This document shows positions 43,258 through 51,220 of a stretch of 64,000 nt of DNA, in pieces; the first letter of the stretch is position 1; each line of letters starts with the position of its first letter. The stretch is from NCBI GenBank assembly GCA_035279905.1, contig DATEGZ010000217.1, positions 1 through 64,000 on the forward strand, written 5' to 3'. The position numbers and the translations under genes are program-made. The notes under the pieces were generated by a model. It searched no databases and was not told where the DNA came from. It saw nothing but the letters and a program-made list of their open reading frames with translations. Origin of the DNA: DATEGZ01 sp035279905 (GTDB lineage Bacteria; Acidobacteriota; Vicinamibacteria; Vicinamibacterales; SCN-69-37).

Positions 43258-44265
43258 CTAGAGACCGCGCTTGGCCATATACAGGATCAGATCGATACAC
43301 CGGCTGGAGTATCCCCACTCGTTGTCGTACCACGCGACCACTTTGACGAAATCGCCGTCGAGCACCTTGGTGTACGGCGCGTCGAGCATGGCCGAGTGCG
43401 GGTTGCCGCGGAAGTCGATCGACACGAGCGGTTCGGTGACGTACTCGATGATGCCCGCGTAGGCGCCGTCCGCGGCCTTCTTGAACGCCGCGTTCACTTC
43501 CTCCGCCGTCGCTTTCCGGCCCAGGAGCGTGCTGAGATCGATCATCGAGACATTCGGCGTCGGCACGCGCACGCTGATGCCGTCGAGCTTGCCCTTGAGC
43601 GCCGGCATCACCTCACCGAGCGCGCTGGCCGCTCCGGTCGTCGTCGGAATCATCGAGAGCGCCGCGGCGCGAGCGCGCCGCAGATCCTTGTGCGGCAGGT
43701 CGAGCAGCTGCTGATCGTTCGTGTACGCGTGGACCGTCGTCATCCAGCCCTTCTGGATGCCGAACGTCTCGTGCAGCACCTTCGCCACCGGCGCGAGGCA
43801 GTTGGTCGTGCAGGACGCGTTGGAAACGATCTGGTGCTTCGCCGGATCGTACATCTCGTGATTGACGCCCATCACGACCGTCACGTCCGGTCCTTTGGCG
43901 GGCGCGGTGATGACGACGCGTTTGGCGCCCGCGGCGAGATGCTTCGCGGCGTCGTCACGCTTCGTGAACTTGCCCGTCGACTCGAAGACGACGTCCACGC
44001 CGAGTGCCTTCCAGGGCAGCTGCGCGGGATCCTTTGTCGCGAGCACCTGGAACTCGTCGCCGTCGACGCTGATCCGGTCGCCCGAGGCTTTGATGTTGGC
44101 CTTCAGGTTGCCGAGGATCGAGTCGTACTTGAGCAGGTGGGCGAGCGTGGCGGCGTCCGTCAGGTCATTGACCGCGACGAAATCGATGTCGTCGTGAGCC
44201 AGGGCGGCGCGCATGATGTTGCGCCCGATCCTCCCGAAGCCGTTGATCCCAACCTTCAGGGCCAT
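43258..44265 (-). CDS. gap: Glyceraldehyde-3-phosphate dehydrogenase
   Basis: 335 residues: NAD site GINGFGRIGRN, catalytic Cys in SNASCTTNCLAP, His in HAYTNDQQLLDLPH, C-terminal WYDNEWGYSSRCIDL. AGGAGGAG precedes ATG 44265. First gene of the gap-pgk-tpiA operon, divergent from waaA. Confidence 0.97.
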   Translation of the reverse strand: MALKVGINGFGRIGRNIMRAALAHDDIDFVAVNDLTDAATLAHLLKYDSILGNLKANIKASGDRISVDGDEFQVLATKDPAQLPWKALGVDVVFESTGKFTKRDDAAKHLAAGAKRVVITAPAKGPDVTVVMGVNHEMYDPAKHQIVSNASCTTNCLAPVAKVLHETFGIQKGWMTTVHAYTNDQQLLDLPHKDLRRARAAALSMIPTTTGAASALGEVMPALKGKLDGISVRVPTPNVSMIDLSTLLGRKATAEEVNAAFKKAADGAYAGIIEYVTEPLVSIDFRGNPHSAMLDAPYTKVLDGDFVKVVAWYDNEWGYSSRCIDLILYMAKRGL

Positions 44266-44321
44266 GCGTGAACTCCTCCTCGACGGGTCTAGGTGCCGAT
44301 CAAACTCCCCATTTTACCCAT

Positions 44322-44327
44322 TATGAT
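44322..44327 (+). promoter_or_regulatory. Candidate -10 element of the LPS operon
   Basis: TATGAT, 9 nt before the GTG at 44337, in the 71-bp divergent gap to gap. There is no Shine-Dalgarno sequence between them, so the transcript may begin within 3 nt of the start codon. No good -35 is seen. Confidence 0.4.
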
Positions 44328-44336
44328 TCTTCAGAC

Positions 44337-45665
44337 GTGCACGTTTTCTACACGCTGGCCATCGTCGTCCTCGCGGTGGTGCTGTCGCCGTGGTTCGCGT
44401 ATCAGGCCCTTCGGTACCGAAAATACGTCCGCAACCTGCCGCAGCGGATGGGGTACCTGCCCGTCAGCTTCAACATCGACGGTGACGAGTCGATCTGGAT
44501 CCACGCCGTCTCGGTCGGCGAGGTGCTGACGGCGCGCGCCCTCCTGCCCGAGTTGCGCCAGCGTTACCCGGGCCTTCGAATCTTCCTCTCGACGACCACG
44601 CTGACCGGCCAACAGGTGGCGCGGACCCGGCTGCCGGACGCGGACGCCGTCTTCTTCCTGCCGTTCGATCTGCCGCCGTTCGTCAATCGCACGCTTCGGC
44701 TGGTCAAGCCTCGGCTCTTCATCATGATGGAGACCGAGATCTGGCCGAACCTGCTGCGCGCCTGCCGGCGCCAGGGCGTCAAGACGATGCTCGTGAATGG
44801 CCGGATTTCGTCGAGGTCGTATCCGCGGTACAGACTCGCGCGCGGATTCTTCCGCGGGGTGCTGGCCGACGTCGACCAGTTCTGCATGCAGAGCGACGAG
44901 TCCGCGCGGCGGATCATCGACATCGGCGCCGATCCCGCCCGGGTGACGGTGACGGGCAGCCTCAAGTTCGAGTCGCTGGAGTCACCGGGCCTCGCGGCCG
45001 GGCGCGGCGCCGGACGCGTGCTCCGGTACTTCCGCATTCCTCCGTCGCGGCCGGTGTTCATGGCGGCGAGCACGCTCAAGGGCGAGGAGACGCCGGTGCT
45101 CACGGCGTTTGCCGCGCTGCGGCGCGTGCAGCCGTCGGCGCTGCTCATCATTGCGCCCAGGAAGCCCGAGCGCTTCGGCGAGGCGGAAGCGCTGGCGCGC
45201 GCGGAAGGGTTTCGCGTGATGCGGCGGACCGAGCTCGCCGTGGACGCTGAGCCGCGCGCCGATGTCGTCGTGCTCGATTCGATCGGCGAGCTGGCGCACC
45301 TCTTTCAGGTGGCGACAGTCGTCTTTGTCGGCGGCAGCCTGGTCGATCAGGGCGGCCACAACATTCTCGAGCCGGCCGTGCACGGCAAGCCGATCATCTT
45401 CGGCCCGTACATGCAGAACTTCGCGGAGATCGCGGCCACGTTTCTGACGAGTCAGGCTGCCCTCCAGGTGATGAGCGCGTCGGAGTTGACCGAGGTCGTG
45501 CTGCGGCTGGCCGGCGATCCGGTCGAGCGCGCGCGGCTCGGCGCGGCGGCACGCGCGCTGGTCGAGGCCAACCGCGGCGCGAAACCTCGCACCCTCGAAG
45601 CGATCTTCGACTTGCTCCCCGCGCCCGCCGGCCGTGGCGTCGTGAGGCCGTTCAAGCGTGGGTAG
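44337..45665 (+). CDS. waaA: Kdo transferase (3-deoxy-D-manno-octulosonic acid transferase)
   Basis: 442 residues. N-terminal membrane anchor (YTLAIVVLAVVLSPW), then a GT30 domain: WIHAVSVGEVLTARAL, LSTTTLTGQQVA, METEIWPNLLRAC, GSLKFE, and the donor-binding FVGGSLVDQGGHNILEPAVHGKPIIFGPYMQNF. Transfers Kdo to lipid IVA on the inner face of the membrane. GTG 44337 is chosen (HVFYTLAIVV). First gene of the lipid A-core operon; it overlaps lpxK by 8 bp. Confidence 0.93.
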   Translation: MHVFYTLAIVVLAVVLSPWFAYQALRYRKYVRNLPQRMGYLPVSFNIDGDESIWIHAVSVGEVLTARALLPELRQRYPGLRIFLSTTTLTGQQVARTRLPDADAVFFLPFDLPPFVNRTLRLVKPRLFIMMETEIWPNLLRACRRQGVKTMLVNGRISSRSYPRYRLARGFFRGVLADVDQFCMQSDESARRIIDIGADPARVTVTGSLKFESLESPGLAAGRGAGRVLRYFRIPPSRPVFMAASTLKGEETPVLTAFAALRRVQPSALLIIAPRKPERFGEAEALARAEGFRVMRRTELAVDAEPRADVVVLDSIGELAHLFQVATVVFVGGSLVDQGGHNILEPAVHGKPIIFGPYMQNFAEIAATFLTSQAALQVMSASELTEVVLRLAGDPVERARLGAAARALVEANRGAKPRTLEAIFDLLPAPAGRGVVRPFKRG

Positions 45666-46566
45666 TGCGTGCATCTCGGTCGGCAACCTCTCCATGGGCG
45701 GGCGGGGCAAGACGCCTGTCGTCATCCATCTCGCGCGGTTGTTGATTGACGCGGGCGAGCGGCCCGCCGTGTTGAGCCGCGGGTACGGGCGGCGCCTCGT
45801 CGAGCCGGGCGTCGTCGTCGTGAGCGACGGTACGCACGTGGTTGCGGACCTCGATCGAAGCGGCGACGAGCCGCTGCTCATCGCGCGCAGCGTGCCCGGA
45901 GCGATCGTGCTCGTCTGCGAGCAGCGCGCGATCGCGCGCACCCTGGCCGAGCGCGCGTTGGGCGCGACGGTCGTGGTGCTCGACGACGGGTTTCAGCACC
46001 GGCAGGTGGCACGCGACGTGGATCTCGTGCTGGTGACGCCGGACGATTTGCGGGGGCGGCGGATGCCGTTCGGCACGCTGCGCGAGCCGGTGAGCGCGCT
46101 GTCGCGCGCGCATGCGCTCGTGTCGCCCAATGGAAGCGCCGGCGCGATCGCGTCCGCGTTTCCGAAGGTGCCGACGTTTTCGCTCAATCGCTCGCTGGGC
46201 GCGCCAACGTCGATCGAGGCCGAGCGGCCGTGGACCGGCGGACGCGGTCCCGTCGTGGCCGTGGCGGGCATCGCCGAGCCCGCGCGGTTTGAGGCGTCGC
46301 TCAAGAGCGCGGGTTGGAGCATCAGCCGGCTGCTGACGTTCGGCGATCACCATCGCTACGGCCGCCGCGATCTCGATCGCATGGCCGAGTCGGTGCGTGA
46401 GACTGGCGCGGCCGGCGTGGTCACCACAGAGAAAGACGCGGTCCGGCTGAGGTGGATGCGGCCGCTGCCGTTCGCGTGCGCGGTTGTGCCGCTCGAGGTC
46501 TCGATCGAGCCGTCGGCGGCGTTCCGGCCGTGGCTGTTCGATCGGCTGCGCGAGGCGCGCCAGTGA
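45658..46566 (+). CDS. lpxK: Tetraacyldisaccharide 4'-kinase, N-terminally short
   Basis: 302 residues. Begins almost directly with the Walker-A-like SVGNLSMGGRGKTPVV, then SRGYGRR, DEPLLIAR, LDDGFQHRQVARD and TTEKDAVRL, all LpxK motifs. Phosphorylates the lipid A disaccharide. The usual 40-50 residue N-terminus with its membrane helix is missing: an in-frame TGA at 45643 leaves only GTG 45658, or a codon just before, as a start. It may rely on a neighbour for membrane contact. The start overlaps waaA. Confidence 0.88.
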   Translation: MGSACISVGNLSMGGRGKTPVVIHLARLLIDAGERPAVLSRGYGRRLVEPGVVVVSDGTHVVADLDRSGDEPLLIARSVPGAIVLVCEQRAIARTLAERALGATVVVLDDGFQHRQVARDVDLVLVTPDDLRGRRMPFGTLREPVSALSRAHALVSPNGSAGAIASAFPKVPTFSLNRSLGAPTSIEAERPWTGGRGPVVAVAGIAEPARFEASLKSAGWSISRLLTFGDHHRYGRRDLDRMAESVRETGAAGVVTTEKDAVRLRWMRPLPFACAVVPLEVSIEPSAAFRPWLFDRLREARQ

Positions 46567-47519
46567 GCGGGGCCTCGCTGCGCTACCGCCTCGAGTACAG
46601 CGTCGTCGCCGCGATGCGAGCGATCGTCGGTGTCCTGCCGGATGCGGCCGCGCGCGGGCTCGGCAGCCTGGTCGGGCTGTTCTTCTACGCGGTCGATCGA
46701 TCGCATCGGCGCCTGGCCGTCCGCCAGCTGCGCGCCGCGTTTCCAACGCGATCGGAAGCCGAGTGTCGCGCGGTGGCGCGCGCGACGTTCGCGCATTTCG
46801 GGCGGCTGCTCGTCGTCCTGCTCAAGTTCAGCACGCTCTCCGCGGATCAGATTCGCGCGCGCGTCGAGTTCGAGGGCGAGGATCGCGTGCAGGCGGCGCT
46901 TGCGCGCGGCCACGGCGCGATCATCTTCACGGGACACTTCGGCTACTGGGAGCTGCAGGGCCTGGCGCAGCCGCTCGTTCTGCCGTCGTTGTCGGTGTTG
47001 GCGCGGCCGCTCGACAATCCGTACCTGCACGTCCTGCTCGAGAAGATGCGTATGGCGACGGGCAACCGCGTGATCTACCGCCGGGGCGCGCTGCGCCGCG
47101 TGCTGCGCGCGCTCAACGCGAACGAATGCGTGGCGATTCTGATCGACCAGCACATCCAGGGGAGCGACGCCGTGCGCGTTGACTTCTTCAACCGGACGGC
47201 CGCGACGACCGCCGCGCTCGCGACGCTGGCGCTGCGGACCGGCGCGCCGCTGATTCCGGCGTTCGCGCTGCCGCAGAGCGATGGACGCTACCGGCTGATC
47301 TACGAGCACCCGATTGAGCTGCCGCCGCCGGGATCGACCGATCCGGTGCGCGATCTCACGCAGCGCTGCACCGACGTGCTCGAGATGTATGTCCGCCGGT
47401 ATCCGGATCTCTGGTTGTGGATGCACCGCCGTTGGCGCGACGAGGGAGATGAGGCGGCGCCGATGCCGGGCATGTTTCCCGCCGCGGCGTCCGACGAGCG
47501 CGAGGAGCCTGCGGAATGA
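46563..47519 (+). CDS. Lipid A acyltransferase, LpxL/HtrB family
   Basis: 318 residues. LPLAT-family acyltransferase with the catalytic HX4E in TGHFGYWELQ and LIDQHIQGSDAVRVDFFNR, plus GAPLIPAFALPQSDG. Adds a secondary acyl chain to Kdo2-lipid IVA at the inner membrane. GTG 46563 overlaps the lpxK stop as GTGA; it is followed by an overlapping waaF. LpxL and LpxM cannot be told apart from this sequence. Confidence 0.88.
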   Translation: MSGASLRYRLEYSVVAAMRAIVGVLPDAAARGLGSLVGLFFYAVDRSHRRLAVRQLRAAFPTRSEAECRAVARATFAHFGRLLVVLLKFSTLSADQIRARVEFEGEDRVQAALARGHGAIIFTGHFGYWELQGLAQPLVLPSLSVLARPLDNPYLHVLLEKMRMATGNRVIYRRGALRRVLRALNANECVAILIDQHIQGSDAVRVDFFNRTAATTAALATLALRTGAPLIPAFALPQSDGRYRLIYEHPIELPPPGSTDPVRDLTQRCTDVLEMYVRRYPDLWLWMHRRWRDEGDEAAPMPGMFPAAASDEREEPAE

Positions 47520-48562
47520 GCGCGGCGTCTGCGCCATCGCGCATCGTGCTGCGCGCCCCCAACTGGCTCGGCGACGCCGTGCTCGCGCTGCCGGCGATGG
47601 CAGCGGTGCGGCGCGCGTATCCGCGCGCGGAACTGACGGTGGCTGCCGCCGCGTCGCTCGCGGCGCTCTACCGCGAGGGAACGGACGTGCGGCCGGATCA
47701 CGTGATCGAGCTCGCCGACAAGCAGCGCGAGGCGATCAAGGCGCTGGCGGCGGGCGCGTTCGATCTCGGGATCCTCTTTCCCAACTCGTTTCGATCTGCC
47801 TGGCAGCTGCGGCGGGCGCGCGTGCCGGCGCGCTGGGGCTACGCGACCTCGGGGCGCGGCGTGCTGCTCACGCGCAAGAGCCGGCCCGAGAAGGTCAGCG
47901 GGCCGCGCCATCACGCTGACTATTTTCGCGCGCTCGTCCGCGGCCTCGATGTCGCGTGCGACGATGCCCCGCCTCGCATCGCGGTGACGGCGGCAAGCGC
48001 CGAGCGCGCGGCGGCGCTCCTCGCGCCGAAGCGCGGCGCGGTTGACGGGCCGATCGTCGGCTTCGCGCCGGGCGCGGCGTACGGGCAGGCCAAGCAGTGG
48101 CCGCCCGATCGCGTTGCGGCCGTGATCGCGCGGCTCGCGAGCGAGCACCGCGCGACGTCGGTGATCGTCGGCGCGGCGCACGATCGCGACGCGGAGCGTG
48201 CGATAGAATCCTGGCTGCGCGCGCACGCGCCGGACGCGCTCGCGCGCGTCGTCGATCTCGTGGGCCGGACGAGCCTCGGCGTGCTGGCCGGGGTCGCCGC
48301 GCGATGCGCGGTGTTCGTGACGAACGATTCCGGCGCGATGCACGTCGCGGCCGCGGTCGGCCGGCCGGTCGTCGCGCTGTTCGGACCGACCGATGAGCGC
48401 GCGACCCATCCGCTTGGCGTGCACGAGGTGCTCACCGAAGCTGTGTTCTGCCGTCCCTGCCACCTGCGCGACTGTCCGATCGATCACCGCTGCATGAAGC
48501 GCATCTCCGCGGACCGCGTGATCGAAACTGTGACGCGGTACCTGTCGAAGGCGGGAGGCTGA
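47516..48562 (+). CDS. waaF: ADP-heptose:LPS heptosyltransferase II
   Basis: 348 residues, GT9: APNWLGDAVLALPAM at the start, FAPGAAYGQAKQWP, VTNDSGAMHVAAAVGRPVVALFGPTDERATHPLG and a C-terminal Cys-rich CRPCHLRDCPIDHRCM, a WaaF feature. Adds the second heptose of the LPS inner core. Overlaps the acyltransferase stop by 4 bp. Confidence 0.92.
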   Translation: MSAASAPSRIVLRAPNWLGDAVLALPAMAAVRRAYPRAELTVAAAASLAALYREGTDVRPDHVIELADKQREAIKALAAGAFDLGILFPNSFRSAWQLRRARVPARWGYATSGRGVLLTRKSRPEKVSGPRHHADYFRALVRGLDVACDDAPPRIAVTAASAERAAALLAPKRGAVDGPIVGFAPGAAYGQAKQWPPDRVAAVIARLASEHRATSVIVGAAHDRDAERAIESWLRAHAPDALARVVDLVGRTSLGVLAGVAARCAVFVTNDSGAMHVAAAVGRPVVALFGPTDERATHPLGVHEVLTEAVFCRPCHLRDCPIDHRCMKRISADRVIETVTRYLSKAGG

Positions 48563-48564
48563 TC

Positions 48565-49149
48565 GTGCGCCCGGCGGTGTTTCTCGACCGCGACGGCACG
48601 ATGGTGCGCGACGTCGGCTACCTCAGCCGGCTCGAGGACCTGCACTGGTTTCCCTATACAGTGGACGCCGTGCGGCTGCTCAATCGCGCCGGGTTTCTCG
48701 TGTTCGTCACGACCAATCAGGGCGGCGTCGGGCTCGGGTTCTACCCGGAAGCATTCGTCCGGCAAACGCACGAGGAGATGGCGGCGTACATCACCGCCGG
48801 GGGTGGCCGTGTGGACGGCTGGTACTACTGCCCGCATCATCCGCGCGCGACGATCGAGTCGCTGCGCGTCGACTGTGACTGCCGCAAGCCCGCGCCCGGG
48901 ATGGTGCGACAAGCGCAGCAGCGATTCGCGATCGATCTGGCGCGATCGTTCGTCGTCGGCGACAAGGCGGGCGATCTCGGGCTCGCGCGATCGGTCGGCG
49001 CGCGCGGCGTGCTCGTGCGGACGGGGTATGGCGAAGTCGAACTGGCGCGCATGGGGGACTCGGTCCAGGCAGCGCGGCTCAGCACCGATCTGATGGAGGC
49101 CACGTCGTGGATTCTCGAGCAGGCCGCGGCGCCGGCAGGAGGCGCATGA
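48565..49149 (+). CDS. gmhB: D-glycero-beta-D-manno-heptose-1,7-bisphosphate 7-phosphatase
   Basis: 194 residues of the HAD superfamily: FLDRDGTMVRD (catalytic Asp), FVTTNQGGV, zinc-binding YYCPHHPRA...CDCRKPAPGM and VVGDKAGDLGLAR. Makes heptose-1-phosphate for ADP-heptose synthesis. GTG 48565 lies 2 bp after waaF and its stop overlaps the kinase start as ATGA. Confidence 0.94.
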   Translation: MRPAVFLDRDGTMVRDVGYLSRLEDLHWFPYTVDAVRLLNRAGFLVFVTTNQGGVGLGFYPEAFVRQTHEEMAAYITAGGGRVDGWYYCPHHPRATIESLRVDCDCRKPAPGMVRQAQQRFAIDLARSFVVGDKAGDLGLARSVGARGVLVRTGYGEVELARMGDSVQAARLSTDLMEATSWILEQAAAPAGGA

Positions 49150-50186
49150 CGGCGAAGGCAGCGAGCGCGCGATACCGGCGCGTCATCGGACGCTTCAAGC
49201 AGGCGCGGATCGCGGTGGTGGGCGATCTGATCGCCGACGAGTTTCTGTACGGTCAAATCGAGCGCGTGTCGCGCGAAGCGCCGGTGCTGATCGTCCGCTA
49301 CGACGCGACGGAGGTCGTGCCTGGCGGGGCGGGAAATGCCGCGAACAACGCCGCCGCGCTCGGGGCGAGCGTCGACGTGATTGGCGTTGTCGGGCGCGAC
49401 GAGGCGGGGCGGCGGCTGCTCGATTCGCTGGGCCGGGGCGCGAGCGCGCGCAACGTGCTCGTGGCGAACCGCCATGTCACGCCGGTCAAGACGCGCATCC
49501 TCGCCGGCGGCGTCCATTCCGCCAAACAGCAGGTCGTGCGGATCGATCGCGCGGGCACGGTCGTGACGCCGGCCATCCAGCGCCACGTCGAGGCGGCGCT
49601 GGCGCGTGCACTTCGGCGCGCCGACGCAGTGATCATCTCCGACTACGGCTACGGCGCGATCACCCCCGGGGTGTGGCGGCGGGCGCTCGCGTCCGCGCGC
49701 GTGAAGACGCGCCCGCTCGTGCTGGTCGACGCGCGACACGGCCTCACCGGCTATGCCGGCGCGATGACCGCGACGACGCCGAACGAGTCGGAGGTCGAAG
49801 CGTTGCTTGGCGTGCACATCGACGAGGACCGCAACGTGCTCGAGCGCGCCGGCCGCACGCTGCTCGAGCGGCTGCGGTGTCCGGCCGTGCTGGTCACCCG
49901 CGGCAGCCGCGGCATGGCGCTGTTCGAAACGGGCGCGCCGACCGATCACATTCCCATCGTCGGATCCGACCAGGTGTCCGACGTCACGGGCGCCGGCGAC
50001 ACGGTCATCGCCACGTTCGCGCTCGCGCTCACGGCGGGCGCGTCATTCAGCGAGGCCGCGCGGCTCGCCAACTACGCCGGCGGCATCGTCGTCATGAAGC
50101 GCGGCACCGCCACGGTGAGCGCCGCTGAGCTCGCGGACGCAATTCGAAATGACGCCGGGAGTAGTTTTACGCAAAACGTAAAATGA
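49146..50186 (+). CDS. D-glycero-beta-D-manno-heptose-7-phosphate kinase (HldE N-terminal type)
   Basis: 346 residues, PfkB family: VVGDLIADEF, VVPGGAGNAANNAAALG, SDYGYGAI, TPNESEVEALLG and VTGAGDTVIATFA (catalytic Asp). Phosphorylates heptose-7-phosphate at C1. In E. coli this domain is fused to the cytidylyl/adenylyltransferase; here that is a separate, overlapping gene. AGGAGG precedes ATG 49146. The last eight or so residues (GSSFTQNVK) are encoded within the palindrome at 50155-50193. Confidence 0.93.
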   Translation: MTAKAASARYRRVIGRFKQARIAVVGDLIADEFLYGQIERVSREAPVLIVRYDATEVVPGGAGNAANNAAALGASVDVIGVVGRDEAGRRLLDSLGRGASARNVLVANRHVTPVKTRILAGGVHSAKQQVVRIDRAGTVVTPAIQRHVEAALARALRRADAVIISDYGYGAITPGVWRRALASARVKTRPLVLVDARHGLTGYAGAMTATTPNESEVEALLGVHIDEDRNVLERAGRTLLERLRCPAVLVTRGSRGMALFETGAPTDHIPIVGSDQVSDVTGAGDTVIATFALALTAGASFSEAARLANYAGGIVVMKRGTATVSAAELADAIRNDAGSSFTQNVK

Positions 50187-50193
50187 CTCCCGG
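50155..50193. repeat. 39-bp hairpin element at the heptose-kinase/cytidylyltransferase junction
   Basis: CCGGGAGT ... ACTCCCGG and TTTTACG ... CGTAAAA form a 17-bp stem with one mismatch and one G.T wobble around a 5-base loop, CAAAA. It contains the kinase stop (50184-50186) and the overlapping ATG 50183. The AT-rich inner part stands out from the coding sequence. No second copy was noticed in this window. Confidence 0.85.
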
Positions 50194-51220
50194 TATGATT
50201 TTCAGCGAGACCGAGCTCGCCGATCGCGTCGCCGCCGATCGCCGCGCGGGCCGGCGCATCGCGTTCGCCAACGGCTGCTTCGACATCATTCACGTCGGGC
50301 ACGTGCGCTACCTCGAAGGCGCGCGCGCGGAGGGCGATCGCCTCATCGTCGCGATCAATGACGACGACTCGGTGCACGCGCTCAAAGGCCCGGGCCGGCC
50401 GATGCTGCCGGCCGCGGCGCGCGCCGAGCTCGTCGCGGCGCTCCGCGGTGTGGACTACGTGACGGTGTTTTCCGGGACGACGGTCGCGCACCTGCTCGAG
50501 CGCCTCAAGCCGGACGTGCACTGCAAGGGCACCGACTACACGACCGACACCGTGCCCGAGCGCGACGTCGTGCGCGCTTACGGCGGCCGCATCGCGATCG
50601 TGGGCGATCCGAAAGATCACTCGACCAAGGCGCTGGTCGCGAAGCTGCTCGACGATGCTCCCGCTTCGGCGCCCGCGGCCACACAAGCGGCGCCGCCGCC
50701 GGCGGTGCCGGGCTGGCTGAAGTTTCTGCAGCGCAAGCGCGTCGCGCTCGGGTTTCTCTGCGCGGCGATCGCGCTCTGGCTGGCGCGTCCGACGCCGTTC
50801 TCCATCCTGGCGGGCGTGCTGATCGCGCTTCCCGGCGAACTGCTGCGAATCTGGGCCGCGGGGCACATCACCAAGGGTCGAGAAGTCACACGATCGGGTC
50901 CGTATCAGCTCGTGCGACACCCGCTGTATCTGGGCTCGACGATCATGGGCGTCGGATTCGCGATCGCGACCAATCGCGTCGTGTCCGCGCTGCTCGTGAT
51001 CGCGTACTTCGCCGTCACGATTCCCGCGGCGATGCGCGCGGAAGAGGCCGAGCTCGTGGCGCAGTTCGGGCGCGAGTACGACGCGTACCGTGCCGGTCAG
51101 GGCGCGCCGGTCGCCCGGACGTTCAGTCTCGAGCGCGTGGTCGCCAACCAGGAGTACCGGACTATTCTCGGATTCGCGAGCGGGATTGGGCTGCTCGTGC
51201 TGCGGATGATGCTCGGCTGA
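50183..51220 (+). CDS. Heptose-1-phosphate nucleotidyltransferase fused to isoprenylcysteine-methyltransferase-like membrane domain
   Basis: 345 residues. Residues 10-150 form an HldE-C/RfaE2-type nucleotidyltransferase: FANGCFDIIHVGHVRYLEGA (HxGH at 37-40), INDDDSVHALKGPGRP, VHCKGTDYT. An Ala/Pro linker (160-178) leads to three or four membrane helices with the ICMT/PEMT signature GPYQLVRHPLYLG (239-251) and EEAELVAQFGREYDAYR (287-303), a SAM-dependent methyltransferase fold. ADP-heptose synthesis by the first half fits the operon. The job of the membrane half is unknown. Start is ATG 50183 or 50195; the second lies just beyond the hairpin. Confidence 0.85.
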   Translation: MTPGMIFSETELADRVAADRRAGRRIAFANGCFDIIHVGHVRYLEGARAEGDRLIVAINDDDSVHALKGPGRPMLPAAARAELVAALRGVDYVTVFSGTTVAHLLERLKPDVHCKGTDYTTDTVPERDVVRAYGGRIAIVGDPKDHSTKALVAKLLDDAPASAPAATQAAPPPAVPGWLKFLQRKRVALGFLCAAIALWLARPTPFSILAGVLIALPGELLRIWAAGHITKGREVTRSGPYQLVRHPLYLGSTIMGVGFAIATNRVVSALLVIAYFAVTIPAAMRAEEAELVAQFGREYDAYRAGQGAPVARTFSLERVVANQEYRTILGFASGIGLLVLRMMLG

